A DNA stretch of 64,000 nt, from the NCBI RefSeq assembly GCF_000143415.4, contig NW_003314383.1, positions 184,598 to 248,597 of the forward strand, given 5' to 3'. This document shows positions 23,773 through 35,581 of the stretch, piece by piece. The notes below the pieces were generated by a model. It was not told the origin of the DNA. It was given only the letters and a program-made list of their open reading frames with translations, and did not search any database. The translations under genes and the position numbers were made by a program. Numbering within the stretch: the first letter of the stretch is position 1; the number at the start of each line of letters is the position of its first letter. The DNA is from Selaginella moellendorffii (Eukaryota; Streptophyta; Lycopodiopsida; Selaginellales; Selaginellaceae).

Positions 23773-25070
23773 TCAGCTCTTGTGTTGGAAGAAATAACCT
23801 GGGAAATTTACCATGTTGATCCTGTCCGAGTAAATTACTTGGTTCTTGCAAGAACCTTGGACTCCATCCTCGATCGGGCTGGGGGTTTGGAAAATCCCCT
23901 GCGAATGCGGCCTCGAGTTGGGGAAATTCTTGAGATAGAACATTTGCTCGGGAGAGATTGTGGGCTTTTGATCCAGGATATGTTGTTGGTGGTGGCGGTG
24001 ATCACTTGTTCTAGAGCTGTTGTTATAGAGGCTGAGAGTGGGAAGATCATTGTACCGAGTATCCAGGAGGCAATTATCCACTACAGGATCACTGGAGTTT
24101 AGAGCTGAGGAAGCGTTGTGGAATTTGAGCTGATCAATCAAAGGCGCTCCACTGTTTGCAGTGAAGCTCGTGGCGGATCCAATTCCTCTCGCTCCAAGGG
24201 ATCCATTGGCTTGAGCCTGATCGCCTTGCTGCTCGTTCGAGAGCATGGCGGTGAAAGAGCCCAGCCTCGGCAAGCAAATCTTGGAATCGTCAATGTCGGG
24301 CAGGGACGCCAGGACCTCCTCCAGGCACGACTCATCGTCCGCGTCCATTTTCACGTTCTCGCGGCTTGGCGCTTCTTGTGAGGCCGCGGGGCTCTTCCAA
24401 TCGCTCGATTGCTTCTTGTAGATCCGGCAGAGAACCCAGTCGTCCAGCTGACCAAAAGAAAGAGGAAGAAAAACCCATCAAAACCCATCCCGCGATTGCC
24501 GAAAAGAACTCTCCCTCGCGAGAGATTGATCCAAGAACACAGATCCATATAATATAACATAGAACGCTCAAGAACACACAAGGCTCTATCACTTACCCGG
24601 AGAGATCCCTTCTTGCGCAAGCTCAATCGATTGCTGGCGCCGCTGGCGTCGGCCAATCGATACTCGTGCATGATCCAGCTCGTCTTCAATCCCTTGGGCG
24701 CTCGTCCCCTGTAGAACACCAGCGCCTTCTTCACGCCCACTTTGCATCCATCGCTGGAGATGGGCTTGTCGGTGCCAGTGGCCTTCCAGTAGCCCGACCC
24801 GGCTGCGCGGTTGGGCCGAGCTCCATTCGGGTACTTTCGATCGCGGGGGCTGAAGAAGTACCACTCGCGCTCGCCAAACAAGGCCTTGTCCGGGAGATCC
24901 CACGGATCAAACTTGTAGAGATCCACCTCCGCGATGATTGGCACTGCGAATGGCCGCGACGCCGCCCGGCGCGCGAGGTAATGCACGACCAGCTCCTCGT
25001 CCGTGGGGTGGAATCGAAAGCCCGGCGGGAGCTGCAGTGAATTCACAGCCTTCTTCGAATTGTGCTCCAT
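23773..25070 (-). CDS. NAC-domain transcription factor
   Basis: Two exons, 24,597-25,070 and 23,773-24,447, about 382 residues. All NAC subdomains are present: A ([19 protein letters not shown]), B ([17 protein letters not shown]), C ([15 protein letters not shown] with [14 protein letters not shown]), D ([20 protein letters not shown] and WIMHEYRL) and E ([12 protein letters not shown]), with the intron just before E. That is somewhat later than in many angiosperm NAC genes, which also carry an earlier intron. The C-terminal half is Ser/Asn-rich and acidic, as expected for an activation domain. Sequence of type C and D suggests the ATAF/NAP-like group, often stress or senescence factors. The Met at 25,070 was chosen because it sits just before the domain; the frame also runs open upstream. 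Confidence 0.95.
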
Positions 25071-25640
25071 CCAATTCGCTCGATCCCTTCGCAAAGAAGG
25101 GAGAATCCTCTCTCTTTGCTCACTCTTTCTTCCTCGCTCGCTACTTACCACTCCTCTTTCTTTGGATGGAAATTTCGCGGGCTTCCAAAATGCTTCCTAG
25201 GGAGCCTAGCTCGCAATTTAAACACTCCAGCTCCCTGGATTAAAATTTTTATCCAAAGTTACCTTGCTTATTTTTTTTGGTGGCCATCGTTTTCCCCCCG
25301 CTGGGTCATTCGCATTGGCTCCATCCGATGAGTCAGCACATACAGCTGTTCGGCTAAAAGTAAAGGGAGAATGTACGTGAATATGCCACACTCGCCTGGC
25401 CTTTTTCTACAAGGTAACAGTAAAAACATGTGTCAGTCAAATGCATGCGCATGGCTCGCCGTACGCACAATCACCGCTCGCACGGTGTGGAAAATGTGCG
25501 GGGAATTATGCGGACCGGATCTTTTTTTGCTGGCGTCACTGAGGTGACGGCGGGGTGAGGTCATTTGGCGTGCCGACGACCAGCGGCCAAAATGGCAACA
25601 CGCGTCCCAGATTGGCGGTGAGGCCTAGATAAAGTATTTT
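25071..25640 (-). promoter_or_regulatory. Upstream region of the NAC gene
   Basis: Moderately GC-rich DNA with no gene. It holds several TGACG/CGTCA-like words around 25,530-25,570 (gcgtcactgaggtgacggcg, partly palindromic), as bound by plant bZIP factors. No transcription start could be fixed. Confidence 0.3.
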
Positions 25641-27469
25641 GGGAAAAAGCTTGGACATGCCATGTTAGCTTGAGCTTAATCAGTTTTAGCAATAGTTTGT
25701 GAATCAAAATAATTAAATATATTCCAATCTAAAGGCAGACTTTCTCTGTAAACTTTCTTTAATTCGTTAATTTACTTGTTTTGGTTTGTTATTGATATCC
25801 AATCTAAACTTTCATAAATTTTCTCTAATTCTAATGTAATCAGTATTTGATGTTAATTTGTCTACTTTTTAAAGGATGCATAAATAAATTGCTACACTTT
25901 GCATGTAGCAATACTTGGTTTTCTTAAAAGTAATTTTATTATTACTAATTAATCCAGTTGATCAAATAAAGTTTATAATTATAAGCATGTTTGTAATTTA
26001 TAAACACAAGATTAATCTTATTGCATATCAACCATTAGATTATAGAATAAAAAATAATATACTAGAAAGGGTTTAAGAAAGTTTGTAAATTATAAACATG
26101 TTTATAAATTATAGATACAAGATTAATTTAAATGAATAACAACCATTAGATGGTAGAATATCCTAAAATATCCAAGTATATTCTAGATATATCCATTACC
26201 TGTTTAAGCAAACCAAAAAGACATCTAAAAACTAGAGATTATCAACTTGTATCTATTACAAGCAATTTATAATCTGAATTTTGGGGGGAGGTACACCTCC
26301 CAAGAGAGAGAGGTTTACTTGGGGTGGGTGGCCTAGCAAAAAATTTTGCACACTTGTAAAATATATGAAAAAAAAACTAAATTATTATAACATATACGTG
26401 TGACTTACAAAATAATGTTTTAACCACAACTTTTTTCTTATACATTTAGTGCCAACCACATATACATAACAAAGTCCATATTAACACCATATTAGGTATA
26501 CAATTTTTTGTGTTACATCTCCACATCAAATTTTTTTTACACATCAGCAAGGTTTAAAGTTTGGGTTAAGGCTTGTTTTTTAGTGTACAAGCTAGATTTT
26601 AAGCACCTTTTGGATACTATGGACTGAGTTCATTATTGGGGCACTTCCTTAGTGAGGATAGTAAAAAGTACTTTGAGACCAATTGGGTTTGCAATGAATG
26701 AAGAAATTTCTGTATCCAATGCCAAAAACCACTACATTTAATGGCCCAAACACCTAAAGAAATGTTTTGCCTTCACACTCTAATTTATTAAACTCACCAC
26801 CATACTTTATTCAATCACCCTCACTGCCACACTCCAATTGCATTTGCTACCATGCTCCAATCTATTATACTCACCATTGTGTTAGATTAAGGCGCCACAC
26901 TGCAAATAAATTGTGAGAAATGGGAAGTGCAATTAATTAATTGAATCACGGTGCTTATATTAGGGGGCACTACACTGTGATAAATGAGCCACAACTGAGA
27001 TAAATGAGTTACAACAGTGAAAAATAAAAAGAGAGAGATGATCACAATTTATGAGAATGAGAAAAAAAAAATACTAAAATTGCACTAATCTTATGTTTTC
27101 TAAGATGATGTGGCATAATGCTTATATAGCAATTTGAAGTATCATACCCCATGCATACATGGCATACCCCAAGATAATATCACATGTGTAAATATATAAT
27201 GCTTTCATGTGCAATCACATATTTGTTGCCATATGTATCCAACAAACAAAAACTGTTGCTTCACCTATATATTTCAAAATGATAAGTAAATAATACATAA
27301 ATAAATACATTATTTAATCAATTATTGTGGTAGATTAATTGAGGTAAAGACCAATACTTATGTATAGAATTAGATGGACTATACAAAAGCCCCATGAAGA
27401 ACTGTAACTGGATACTGTAATCTGAAGGCTGCCCGTTTGAATTGAGCGACTTGGGGCTTAAGAACGGAT
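25641..27469. other. AT-rich repeat-bearing gap
   Basis: No gene. At 25,970-26,200 two adjacent similar units share 'tttataa.cataagattaat', 'caaccattagat' and 'tagaata' words. The same words recur near 9,430-9,480, 51,055-51,170, 52,560-52,690 and 52,990-53,070, so this is a dispersed AT-rich repeat. Around 27,330-27,390 there is another short match to the LTR-like repeat. The rest has no recognised content. Confidence 0.5.
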
Positions 27470-28552
27470 GGGGATCCATAAAGGTGATGGCATACACAAA
27501 GACGGTGAGCAGCGAATCTGTTGGAGGCAGAAGGTTTTCAATAGAAGTGAACTAGCTTTCAACCAGCTGGATAGGAGCAGACTCGAGATGAAACGAACTG
27601 ATTTCAGCCCTGATTCCATCATCAATGGCTTCCAGAATAGTATCCAAAGTATCCACAGGAGCTAAACCATTCATGGTTTCTATGCAAGCCATATTGACAT
27701 GCTTGACCTCGTCAGAATAACAACCAATCTTTGGAATGAGCCCATCGTGGACCCGTGTTGTTGAAGACAATGTAAGACTGAAGACGTTTGCTATGCACAG
27801 CCTTTAGCCACTGCTTGACAGTCCTAATGGATATTCGCTGAACCAGCTCGCCAGACGTGAGCTTTACTATATTGCTCGATATCTTCCCCATGGCGTTCCT
27901 TTTGACTCCCTTCCAGTTTGAAGAGGAAGTTCCGATCCCGAGCAAACTCTGCCAACATTCTTCCAACCTGCTCCTTGTTCACCTGCCAGTCTTCCTTCTC
28001 AATCTGCCTGGAAAGCGGTGAAGGTCTGTCACGGTTCGTGTGGCTGGTTCCCCCAATTTATGACTACCTATCAAAGAGCTTAGCCTTGGCAAGCCGCACA
28101 GGGAGAAGCTAGCCAGCCTGTAAGCTCCCAATGGACTCCGTGCAATACACTCCTGCTTGGCTTCTCTCAATCTGGCCAGAAGATTGTAGACTGACATCCC
28201 ACTGTACGCTGTTCAGAATATGTGACCACACAATCTCGTGTTCCATGAGCTCGGAAAAGATCTGTTACCAAAGCTGCACCAGTCTACCTGTGCCCTGTTC
28301 TTCGTACTCTGCTCACACATCTCGGCGTTGTAAAAGTCGTTTGCAGCATCTCTCTCATCTTTGAGTTTGTTGTTGGCAGCATCCACCATTGCCTCGTTGA
28401 GAGCTGTGAGCACCACCAGATATCCTAACTCCTTCAGTCTACAACTTATTGCTGCGAGGAGAGTGCTCTTGCCAGACTGGGAAGATGCCATTTTCCCGCT
28501 ACCATCTCCTTTACCAAATCCTCCAAAGTCTAGCCAAGTGGGATGAGGCATG
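27470..28552 (-). pseudogene. Decayed P-loop NTPase-like gene
   Basis: The minus strand begins with a frame (28,551-28,213) holding SGKMASSQSGKSTLLAAISC, which resembles a Walker A loop, though the first Gly of GxxxxGK[ST] appears lost. LKELGYLVVLTALNEAMVDA follows. Downstream the frame shifts repeatedly and is cut by stops while protein-like pieces continue (SQAGVYCTESIGSL, then LAEFARDRNFLF, then a frame ending near 27,552 with IEAIDDGIRAEISSFHLES). No splice pattern restores one frame. The family beyond 'P-loop' is unknown. Confidence 0.45.
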
Positions 28553-28893
28553 CCCCGAAAAGAAGGTCCTAGGGCACAACTTAGTCAATGGAGCCTGAAA
28601 GTCAAAGTCAATGCTATTGAGAAACTATTTTGACGGAAGATATGGATCGTGTTCTCCAGCACCCGAGGAACCCAATGATTCAAGTCATTGGGGAGCGATA
28701 CCCAATAGGAGATTCCTTATTTCTAGCAAACTGGCCAAGCCCTTTCCTCCTTATCGAGGCAATGGTGGATGCTGAGCACTTCCTTCCCTGAAGAAACCAC
28801 TTTATCTCCCATCACCTTGATTTAGGGCTGTACAAACAAAGGTTTGAACCTTTAAAGTTTTTCTGGAAAAATCAGCAAATATAAGAAATATTG
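28553..28893. other. Intergenic stretch
   Basis: No coding or RNA signal recognised. Presumably contains the promoter of the zinc-finger protein gene that follows. Confidence 0.4.
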
Positions 28894-29416
28894 ATGCTCA
28901 AACATTTCAACCTAATCACTATGGTTTCCTTGTTTGTTGCGTCCCCTACTGGCTTCACACATCCTGGAAAACCTGCTATACGCTTTCGAACACGGGCAGT
29001 GGAAGTGGAAAGAATTGCCGCTACAGTAACAGAGGACCCCCAACTTACATGGCAAATTGGCGTGGGGGCGATTGGTACCATTTTGCTTTGCCCCGTTGCT
29101 TCTGCTCAGTTTGGATTGTCCTGCAGCTGGGGTGACTCCATTTGTTGTGGCTGGGATCGAATTCAGCAAGAGGATTGTGAGTGATTTCTAGACAAATATT
29201 TCATTGTGGGTTTCTGGAATTTCAGGCAGCTCAAAGGAGATGTAAAGTTTGTAAAGGCTCTGGGCTTGTCCGGCGAGAGCAGTATTACTTTAGATGCAAC
29301 TCTTGCGGTCAGTGCTTGAGTTCCAATGGGTTGATTCTTTCTTATTTTTTTCATTTTATCCCCTTTTAGGAGGTTTTTTACCTTGGCAATCCTGGAAACG
29401 ATTCTTTTCTGGGTAA
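28894..29416 (+). CDS. Small plastid zinc-finger membrane protein (FtsH5-interacting-protein-like)
   Basis: Four exons with fitting phases: 28,894-29,074, 29,127-29,176, 29,226-29,307 and 29,370-29,416, about 119 residues. The ATG at 28,921 is an alternative start. A transit-like N terminus is followed by a hydrophobic segment (IGVGAIAGVTPFVVAGIEF, formed across intron 1), then a four-Cys DnaJ-type finger (RRCKVCKGSGLVRR and YFRCNSCGG) and the end PWQSWKRFFSG. This order fits a thylakoid protein of the FIP type known in Arabidopsis to bind the FtsH5 protease. The subfamily name is from memory of the pattern and is less certain than the domain reading. Confidence 0.7.
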
Positions 29417-29538
29417 GACATAGATAGAAGAACTTCCTCAAAACTTTCTTCATAGTTTTTCACGAGAAACATTGTTTCGATCACTCCTAAACAAAACTTT
29501 CGCGTTTTCTCTGTTTTTTTTTTTTCTTCTTTTTCTCC

Positions 29539-30682
29539 TCAGCTAGAATCAGCTAGAATGTTGTTGATATGGGTCTCGGAGAGAGTTCTCGACCACAAGC
29601 CAGAGCCAATGTGTCCAACAGACATTGGACACAGCCAATACTTTGTCTTTGGTCCCAAAACCTGGGAACGAATAAAAGATAGAACGACGAAAAAAAGAGA
29701 GAAAAGAACGCAGGCACGAAACATGAAGCTTACATTGATTAGATTCGCAAGAAGCCCCAGATCATACGGATGCCTGTAGATTTGGCCAGCCTTCACTGCG
29801 ATCCAGCCTTCCCTCTTCCCTTGATGAAACTAAATGACGAGAGAAAAACTTGCAAAACGCTGGAATGCATGAGTAAGAATGAAGCGAACCTCGATCGTAG
29901 TCTTGTTTTGAACGAGGAGATATGCATACCAAGCTTGCATTGATCCAAAGATCAAAACTCCCACCACCAGGCAAACGCCGTACATGACCTGCGAGAAGAA
30001 ACGCACGAGACGAGTGAACTTTGCTTCCATCGCGTCACGAATGTGTGTGTACCTTCCAGAACTGATACGTCGACGAATTGTTTAGAGTTGATCCTCCAAA
30101 GATGGCCAGAGAGTATGAGCACCCCAAGAAGAGGTAGAAGACGAGGAGGAGAAACGCTTTGTAGTTTCGGTGGCCAACGCAGTTATTCAGCCAAGAACAG
30201 TGATGATCCTGTCGAAGAACAGCGCATTCTTAACGCCAAAGTCGAAAAGGTCGAGAAGAAAAGAGCTCAAAAGTACCATTCGCAGAATGCAACGCTTGCA
30301 AATCCGGCAGTGATGAGCTCGAGCCGGTTTGTAGAGGCCACATTTCTCGCAAAACCTTCTCTCTTTTCCCTGGAAGAAGAAGAACAAAGAGAAAGTTCAA
30401 GAAAACAATCCGAGTGAAAAAATCTCTAACCTTCGAGACAGTGCTCTGATCGGTCTCTAGATCGGGAGAGTAATTCGCTGGCACCTGTCCGGGATCACGA
30501 AGAACAGCCAGCCCGTGAGAGATGAGGATCATCACGTTGAGCAGCGTGAAGAGCAGTGCATGTAGCAAAGCTGGCACGCCGATCCAAGGCTGGAGCGCCA
30601 AGACCACGACGATGTAATAATTCGAGAGCAGCAGGACGAGGAATGCCAGGATCGGGAGCGTCAAGCATCTCGAGAGGCCCAT
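29539..30682 (-). CDS. DHHC-type protein S-acyltransferase
   Basis: Multi-exon minus-strand gene. The N terminus has two membrane segments ([20 protein letters not shown] and [20 protein letters not shown]), then the DPG motif ([14 protein letters not shown]). The Cys-rich domain follows ([20 protein letters not shown], then CKRCILRM), and the next exon begins [18 protein letters not shown] with the catalytic Cys. Two more membrane segments follow ([20 protein letters not shown] and [19 protein letters not shown]). The tail contains [14 protein letters not shown], close to the TTxE/NPYxLG-type region of plant PATs of the PAT15/16 group. It attaches palmitate to membrane proteins, probably at the Golgi. 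Confidence 0.9.
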
Positions 30683-30971
30683 CGGCGCACTACATCATCG
30701 GCCGCCGGCAGGCGCCCGGGATCACGGCGACCTGCGCAAGCGCGATGGACCGATTGTAAGCTGCGGCAAGGAGGAGGAAATCTATCTCTCGATTCTTACA
30801 TTCTCGTGTCGGTGGATCCGTCGTCGAGGAGGAAGAATAAGAACCCTAATTTCTTAATCTCTATAAAACCTAGCTAAGAAGATCATCCAAATGGAAAGCA
30901 TTTTCGCGCGCGAAGGTATTTCTTTTGGATTTGAGCTGCTAGTTTTAGGGTTTATGGATTCTAAGCGACGA

Positions 30972-31712
30972 TCAAGAGGCTTCCGGAGGCGGGGGATGCG
31001 TCACCGAGGCAATTTGTGCTCGTTTCTTCGTTTTCGCGATCTTTCTAAGCAGCGAGTCCGGATCGACATGGCCTGTTACTACAACACGCTGCTTCTCCAT
31101 GTCTGTGTCTACCTTTTCAACTCCTGGAGTGGAAGAAACGATCAAGGCTCTTGCTTACAAATCCAGATTGGAGAATTCTCTTACCTCGCAATTCGCATAG
31201 CGCTGCTAGAACTCTTCGTTGGCATCCGGGACAATGCAAAGCCACCTTGAGCTCGATGATCTGACAAGCAAAATGAGAATATCTTTCTCTGAATTTGAGC
31301 TCGATCGTAGGATCAGAGATGTGTTCTTTAGCGTACCGAAGGCATTGGATTGTCCGGCTGTGGTGGCGGTGGCGGAGGATCAGAGGGCCAGACCTGGACG
31401 AGCTTCTTAAACTTTGCAACTTTCTTGAGCAGGTTTTCTTGCTCATAGTGCCCCGTGACGGTCATCTTTTGCTCCTCGAGATCCACCACGATGTTCTTCA
31501 CTCCTGGAAGGAAACATCATCAAATTCAAGCTCTTACAATCTCTCGATGACGAGCCCCACCTGGAACTTTGCACAGCTCGTTTGTTATCTTGTATCGCCC
31601 GCGATTGGACTTGGTGAGGATCTTGAGCGTCATCGTCTAAACGAGCAAAGCAAGAGAGAGACCATGTCTGGTGTGTTCTCGCTCGGTATAACTTTACCTT
31701 CAACTCCGCCAT
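30972..31712 (-). CDS. Two-HMA-domain metal-binding-like protein, first domain without CxxC
   Basis: Five exons: 31,698-31,712, 31,561-31,636, 31,337-31,503, 31,185-31,260 and 30,972-31,123; 161 residues, no prenylation CaaX at the end. HMA 1 reads TLKILTKSNRGRYKITNELC then VPGVKNIVVDLEEQKMTVTG; the metal-binding CxxC is replaced by SNRGR. A Pro-rich linker follows. HMA 2 reads ELKVALHCPGCQRRVLAALC then GVEKVDTDMEKQRVVVTG and keeps CPGC. Each domain is split by a phase-1 intron just before its GV pair, evidence of internal domain duplication. The intron joining the domains starts inside a reading frame that would stop two codons later if unspliced. Related plant proteins are metallochaperone-like; the function of HMA 1 is unknown. 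Confidence 0.85.
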
Positions 31713-31916
31713 TTCAATGCTTGTCAATGCTTCTAATGTCGCAAACTTTGCCAAAAGATGGAGCTCTTTTATGGATGTCGTGGTTCGAGCATGGGATTTA
31801 ATCATTGTTGGTTTGCAAGCAAAGATTGGATCTCGCCATGGTTTTAAAGCGAAGGTTAGCATCACCACTGTAGCGGTAAGAATGTGAAAGGTAAAGTGGT
31901 TTTGCTACCGGTGTCT

Positions 31917-31988
31917 GGTCCTATGGTCTAGTGGTTAGGACACTGGACTCTGAATCCAGTAGCCCGAGTTCAAGTCTCGGTAGGACCT
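31917..31988 (+). tRNA. tRNA-Gln (anticodon CTG)
   Basis: 72-nt cloverleaf: acceptor stem GGTCCTA with TAGGACC and a T discriminator, D arm TGGTCTAGTGGTTAGGACA, anticodon stem CTGGA/TCCAG with loop CTCTGAA, T arm with GTTCAAGTC. A T-rich tract (ttttctctttttc) follows as the Pol III stop. It lies between two divergent protein genes. Confidence 0.95.
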
Positions 31989-32056
31989 TTTCTCTTTTTC
32001 TCTTTCCCTCCAGTTTTTTTATTTGCTTTTCATTGCTACTTAGTTTGCCCTAAGCT

Positions 32057-33649
32057 ATGGAGGCCAGGGAGCTCCTGGAATGCGCGGCTACGTTTGGAAT
32101 CAGCGATTCCTCCCAAGGATCTTCGCAGTTTGGGGATACGCTGGAGATTGCCGTGTTCCCGGATCAAGGCGGGTAAGTTTTTAGATGGGAAATTTATGGT
32201 GATCGAATTGTATTGTATGTAGGAGAGGTCTGGGTGTGGCTCGGAATGTGGAGCAGGGTGAGATGATTCTCAGAGTTCCATTTGCTGCTTTGATTGGCGT
32301 CCATTGCGCGAGGGAAGATCCCGAGTTTGGAAAAGTGCTGGTGGATTTCGCGCATTTGTCTTCTGTGCAGGTAAAGTTCTTTGTTTTCCATTAGAACTTG
32401 ATAGATTTGTGCGTAGAAGAAGATTCTTTCCAGCATTTTCTCCAGCATTATCTCGTTTTCTTGTTTGAAGATCTTGACGGCGTATCTCTTGAGCGAAGTT
32501 GCCAAGTCTTGCTCCTCTCGGTGGTTTTCATATCTTCGCCATAATCCTCAAGTTCATCACAGTCTACCTCATTTTTCCGCAATGGAAGCTGAAGAACTAC
32601 AGGTCTTTTTCTTTCACTTGTCATCTTGTTTTTAACTAACATTGTCATAGGTGGAGGATGCGATCTCGATGGCAAAATCGTCTCTCGAAGACACTCAGAG
32701 ACAGTGGAGGGAGACGTCCTCATTGCTTTCACGTCTTCGCCTCCCACGTAAGTTTACTACTTTCAAGGCCTGGCTTTGGGCCGCTGCTACCGTGAGTTGC
32801 CTTCAGATTTTCACAAATGATCTCTTATCTAGTTTGTTCTTGCGATTCAGATATCATCCAGAACGCTACACGTCCCATGGGATGACGCAGGCGTGCTATG
32901 TCCCATCGGCGACCTCTTCAACTACGACGCACCGATAGAAAGAACTATGTCTTCGAGAAATGAGGACGACGAGCTCGAGTTTACGAACAGGCTCACTGAT
33001 GGTGGCTATGAAACTTCCATCAGTTCCTACTGTTTCTATGCGCGGAGGAGCTACAAAAAGGGCCAGCAGGTCTGTTTCTCTTTGGACTCTTGTCAAGAGG
33101 CTCATTTGGCGTTTCCAGGCTCTCATTTGCTACGGGCAATACACGAACTTGGAGCTTCTCGAACACTACGGGTTTTTGCTACCGGATAATCCTTGTGACG
33201 TGATTTACATTCCACTGCCAAGCCCGGAGGAATTCGGGCTTAAAAGTACCGGAGACAAAAGCGAAAGACAACACAACCTCGCAGCTTATTGTATAGAGGC
33301 AAGCGGGAAGCCTTCGTTTTCGTTGCTACAGCAACTAAGACTTCGTGCCGTTCCAGCTTCTCTACGAAAGTCACACGGCTACATGGCGTCTCAAGGCTTG
33401 CCAATTTCCAGAGAGAGCGACCAGCTTGTTTTCCTCTGGCTGCAAAAGAAGTGCCAAAAGCTTCTGGAGAAACTTCCAACGACGATAGAGCAAGACGAGA
33501 GAGCTCTGGAACAGCTGGAAAAGAGTACAAGCTCTGGTTCATGCGGAGTCGAGAGGCACAAGCTCGCCATCAAGTGGAGGCTGGGATACAAAACCATCCT
33601 GCAACGTTGTCTCACTTACAGCAAAGGCGAATCACTCGGCTTCGAGTAA
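32057..33649 (+). CDS. SET-domain methyltransferase (SDG40-like)
   Basis: Six exons with fitting phases: 32,057-32,172, 32,223-32,370, 32,471-32,602, 32,651-32,791, 32,851-33,069 and 33,119-33,649; 428 residues. The SET domain runs from RGLGVARNVEQGEMILRVP, through an inserted iSET helix region, to GVLCPIGDLFNYD (the usual NHxxx motif appears as DLFNYD), then YCFYARRSYKKGQQ and ALICYGQYTNLELLEHYGF (the catalytic Tyr region). A Rubisco-LSMT-type C-terminal helical part follows. This fits the plant SDG40 group of non-histone SET proteins; the substrate is unknown. Its last 18 coding bases overlap the end of the opposite-strand PotD-like gene. Confidence 0.88.
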
Positions 33650-35519
33650 CCACCGATACTTTGCAAGAGTTTCTTCTTCCAGCGGCTCCAGGAACTCGCT
33701 CTTGCCAAGGATGTCTTTCGGCGGCAATCCAGAGACGAGATTTGTATCCAGCCGGGGACCAGCAGGCTCTGAAGATCCGTTGTCAGCGACGTCTGCGAAT
33801 CTCAATGGCGAAGCTCCACAAAACGCTTCCTGGTGGAAGGCCAAACTTCGCGCTGGCTGGAGGCAAAACTCTAGCCATTGAGAAACCAGTGGAGAGGGTC
33901 CTCTTATGCGTCCACCGGCTTTATCACTTTTGATTTTAATCGCAGCAGGGATTGCCTGCACGTAGAGAGGACAGTGTCACGAATGAATCATCACTGGAAG
34001 AATATCAAAACTTACCCATACATCGGCCCAAAGACTAGTCCCGGACGCAGGAGCTATAACACCAACGTTGGATTGCCGCTTAGCAAATGGTAGAACGTCG
34101 TTCGACCATCCCACCGCGATCCAGACATCTCCCGCTCCTAAAGCTCTCAAATAGTTGATGTTATCGAACACTCTCACCTGCGGAGAAGTGCACAGTGAGA
34201 AGCACAATCAAGCGGGCTGGTCACTTGCCTGTTTTCTTAATCTCAAAAATCTCTCCTTGACAGCTTCTTGTCCACCGTGAACTTCAGCATCGAGATTTCT
34301 TGCATTGTAAGACGCTCCGAGGGACTTTAGCACCAGACCGACGACCTCTCGAGTGGATTCTATCATGGAAATTCTTCCGGCAAGCTCTGGCTTCCAAAGA
34401 TCGTCCCAGTCCTGAGGAAAACAGAAAGTTTTACAGGAAAAAGTTTTACGCAACTGTTTGTACCTTGATATCTTGTAGACCAGCTTTTGCAAGTTTGTCT
34501 TTCCTATAAGCTATCACCATGCAACCACACCGATATGGCGCACCCCAAACTTGTCCAGTTTCGTCTGGACGCCCTTGTGCATCCCGTCTAAGGATGGCCT
34601 GTAAAAATCAAAGTTTTGTAATGTAGTGAAAGACTCTGAAAAAAAGAAGAAAAAGTACCTGCCATTTCGGGTCAAGATGCTGAAACCACTCGAGCTCCTG
34701 GGGTTTCCCAACAGAAGCGATCAGCTTGTTTCTTATGGCGACACCAAGCCACGAATCTCCGAGCGTGACAACGTCAGCCGCCATGGTCGACTTACTCGTA
34801 AGTTGTCCACTGTTTTTAGCAGACACAAGCTGGGTGTAAATTGTGTCGAGAGATCCAAGAAACTCTGCACCGAGTTTCATTTGTTTCCCTTGAGACACCA
34901 TAAAATCCTGCCACCAAAAGGTTCTCTCAAATACGTGCATGAAAGACACAAAAGCGATACCTTGATCCAAACAGGAGGAACCGATCCTCGAAGGCCGACT
35001 ATCCTCAGTGGAAAGCTTATAGAATATGGAACCGTCTTCCACTGCTCGTAAGCACGTCGCATCTCTTCACTCATATTCTCAGCTCCATCTTCCTAGACAT
35101 TGAAGACCACTGGTTTTAGAAGCGAGAGAAGTAATAATCGAAAACATCTAGGACTATGAGATACCTGAAGCTCGAACATCTAGTACATTCTTGTTTTCGT
35201 GCTCGAGCTCCTGACTTTCAGCAGCCGCAAAAGAAATCCTGGTAGAAGTTTGCAGCTCTCCAGAAATCCGAGCAAAACAAGCATGGCCTCGATGTTCGCC
35301 AGCCAAAGAAGCAGCGAGACCAGCGCTCAAGAGGGACATAGCACACAAGAGTTTACCACATTCTCCCTTGATAGCAGCGAGAAGCTGCTCTTTCTTCTTG
35401 CTGCCAGAGCCATCGACACTCTCCAAGCTACAAGCGCGCGGACGAAATGTCGCTCGCGGACTTAGCACAATGCCTCCGCATCGAAGAAAAGGAAAGGCGA
35501 CGGCAGTGGCGCCCTCCAT
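33632..35519 (-). CDS. PotD/PotF-like solute-binding protein, plastid-type
   Basis: Multi-exon minus-strand gene of about 500 residues. The N terminus is transit-like (MEGATAVAFPFLRCGGIVLS ...). The mature part has the features of bacterial spermidine/putrescine-binding proteins: TYTQL..KNSG, ADVVTLGDSWLGVAIRNKLI, GQVWGAPYRCGCMVIAYRKD, DWDDLWKPELAGRISMIEST, VRVFDNINYLRALGAGDVWI then AVGWSNDV, and PLVSQWLEFCLQPARSLAFH. Arabidopsis has one such gene, annotated as putrescine-binding-protein related. No transporter partner is visible here. The 62-bp gap to the start of the next plus-strand gene implies a shared promoter. Some middle exon limits are approximate. Confidence 0.85.
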
Positions 35520-35581
35520 TCTCTTCTACAATACCCAAGTAGGGCATACCCAGGAACGAAGAACCCTAAAAATCAATCGCC

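Noticed and set aside
31117-31446. A separate one-domain HMA gene on the minus strand
   Set aside because: A GTACGC donor at 31,336 and TTGTCAG acceptor at 31,261 join it in frame to the upstream HMA exons, and no good start Met was found for a separate gene.
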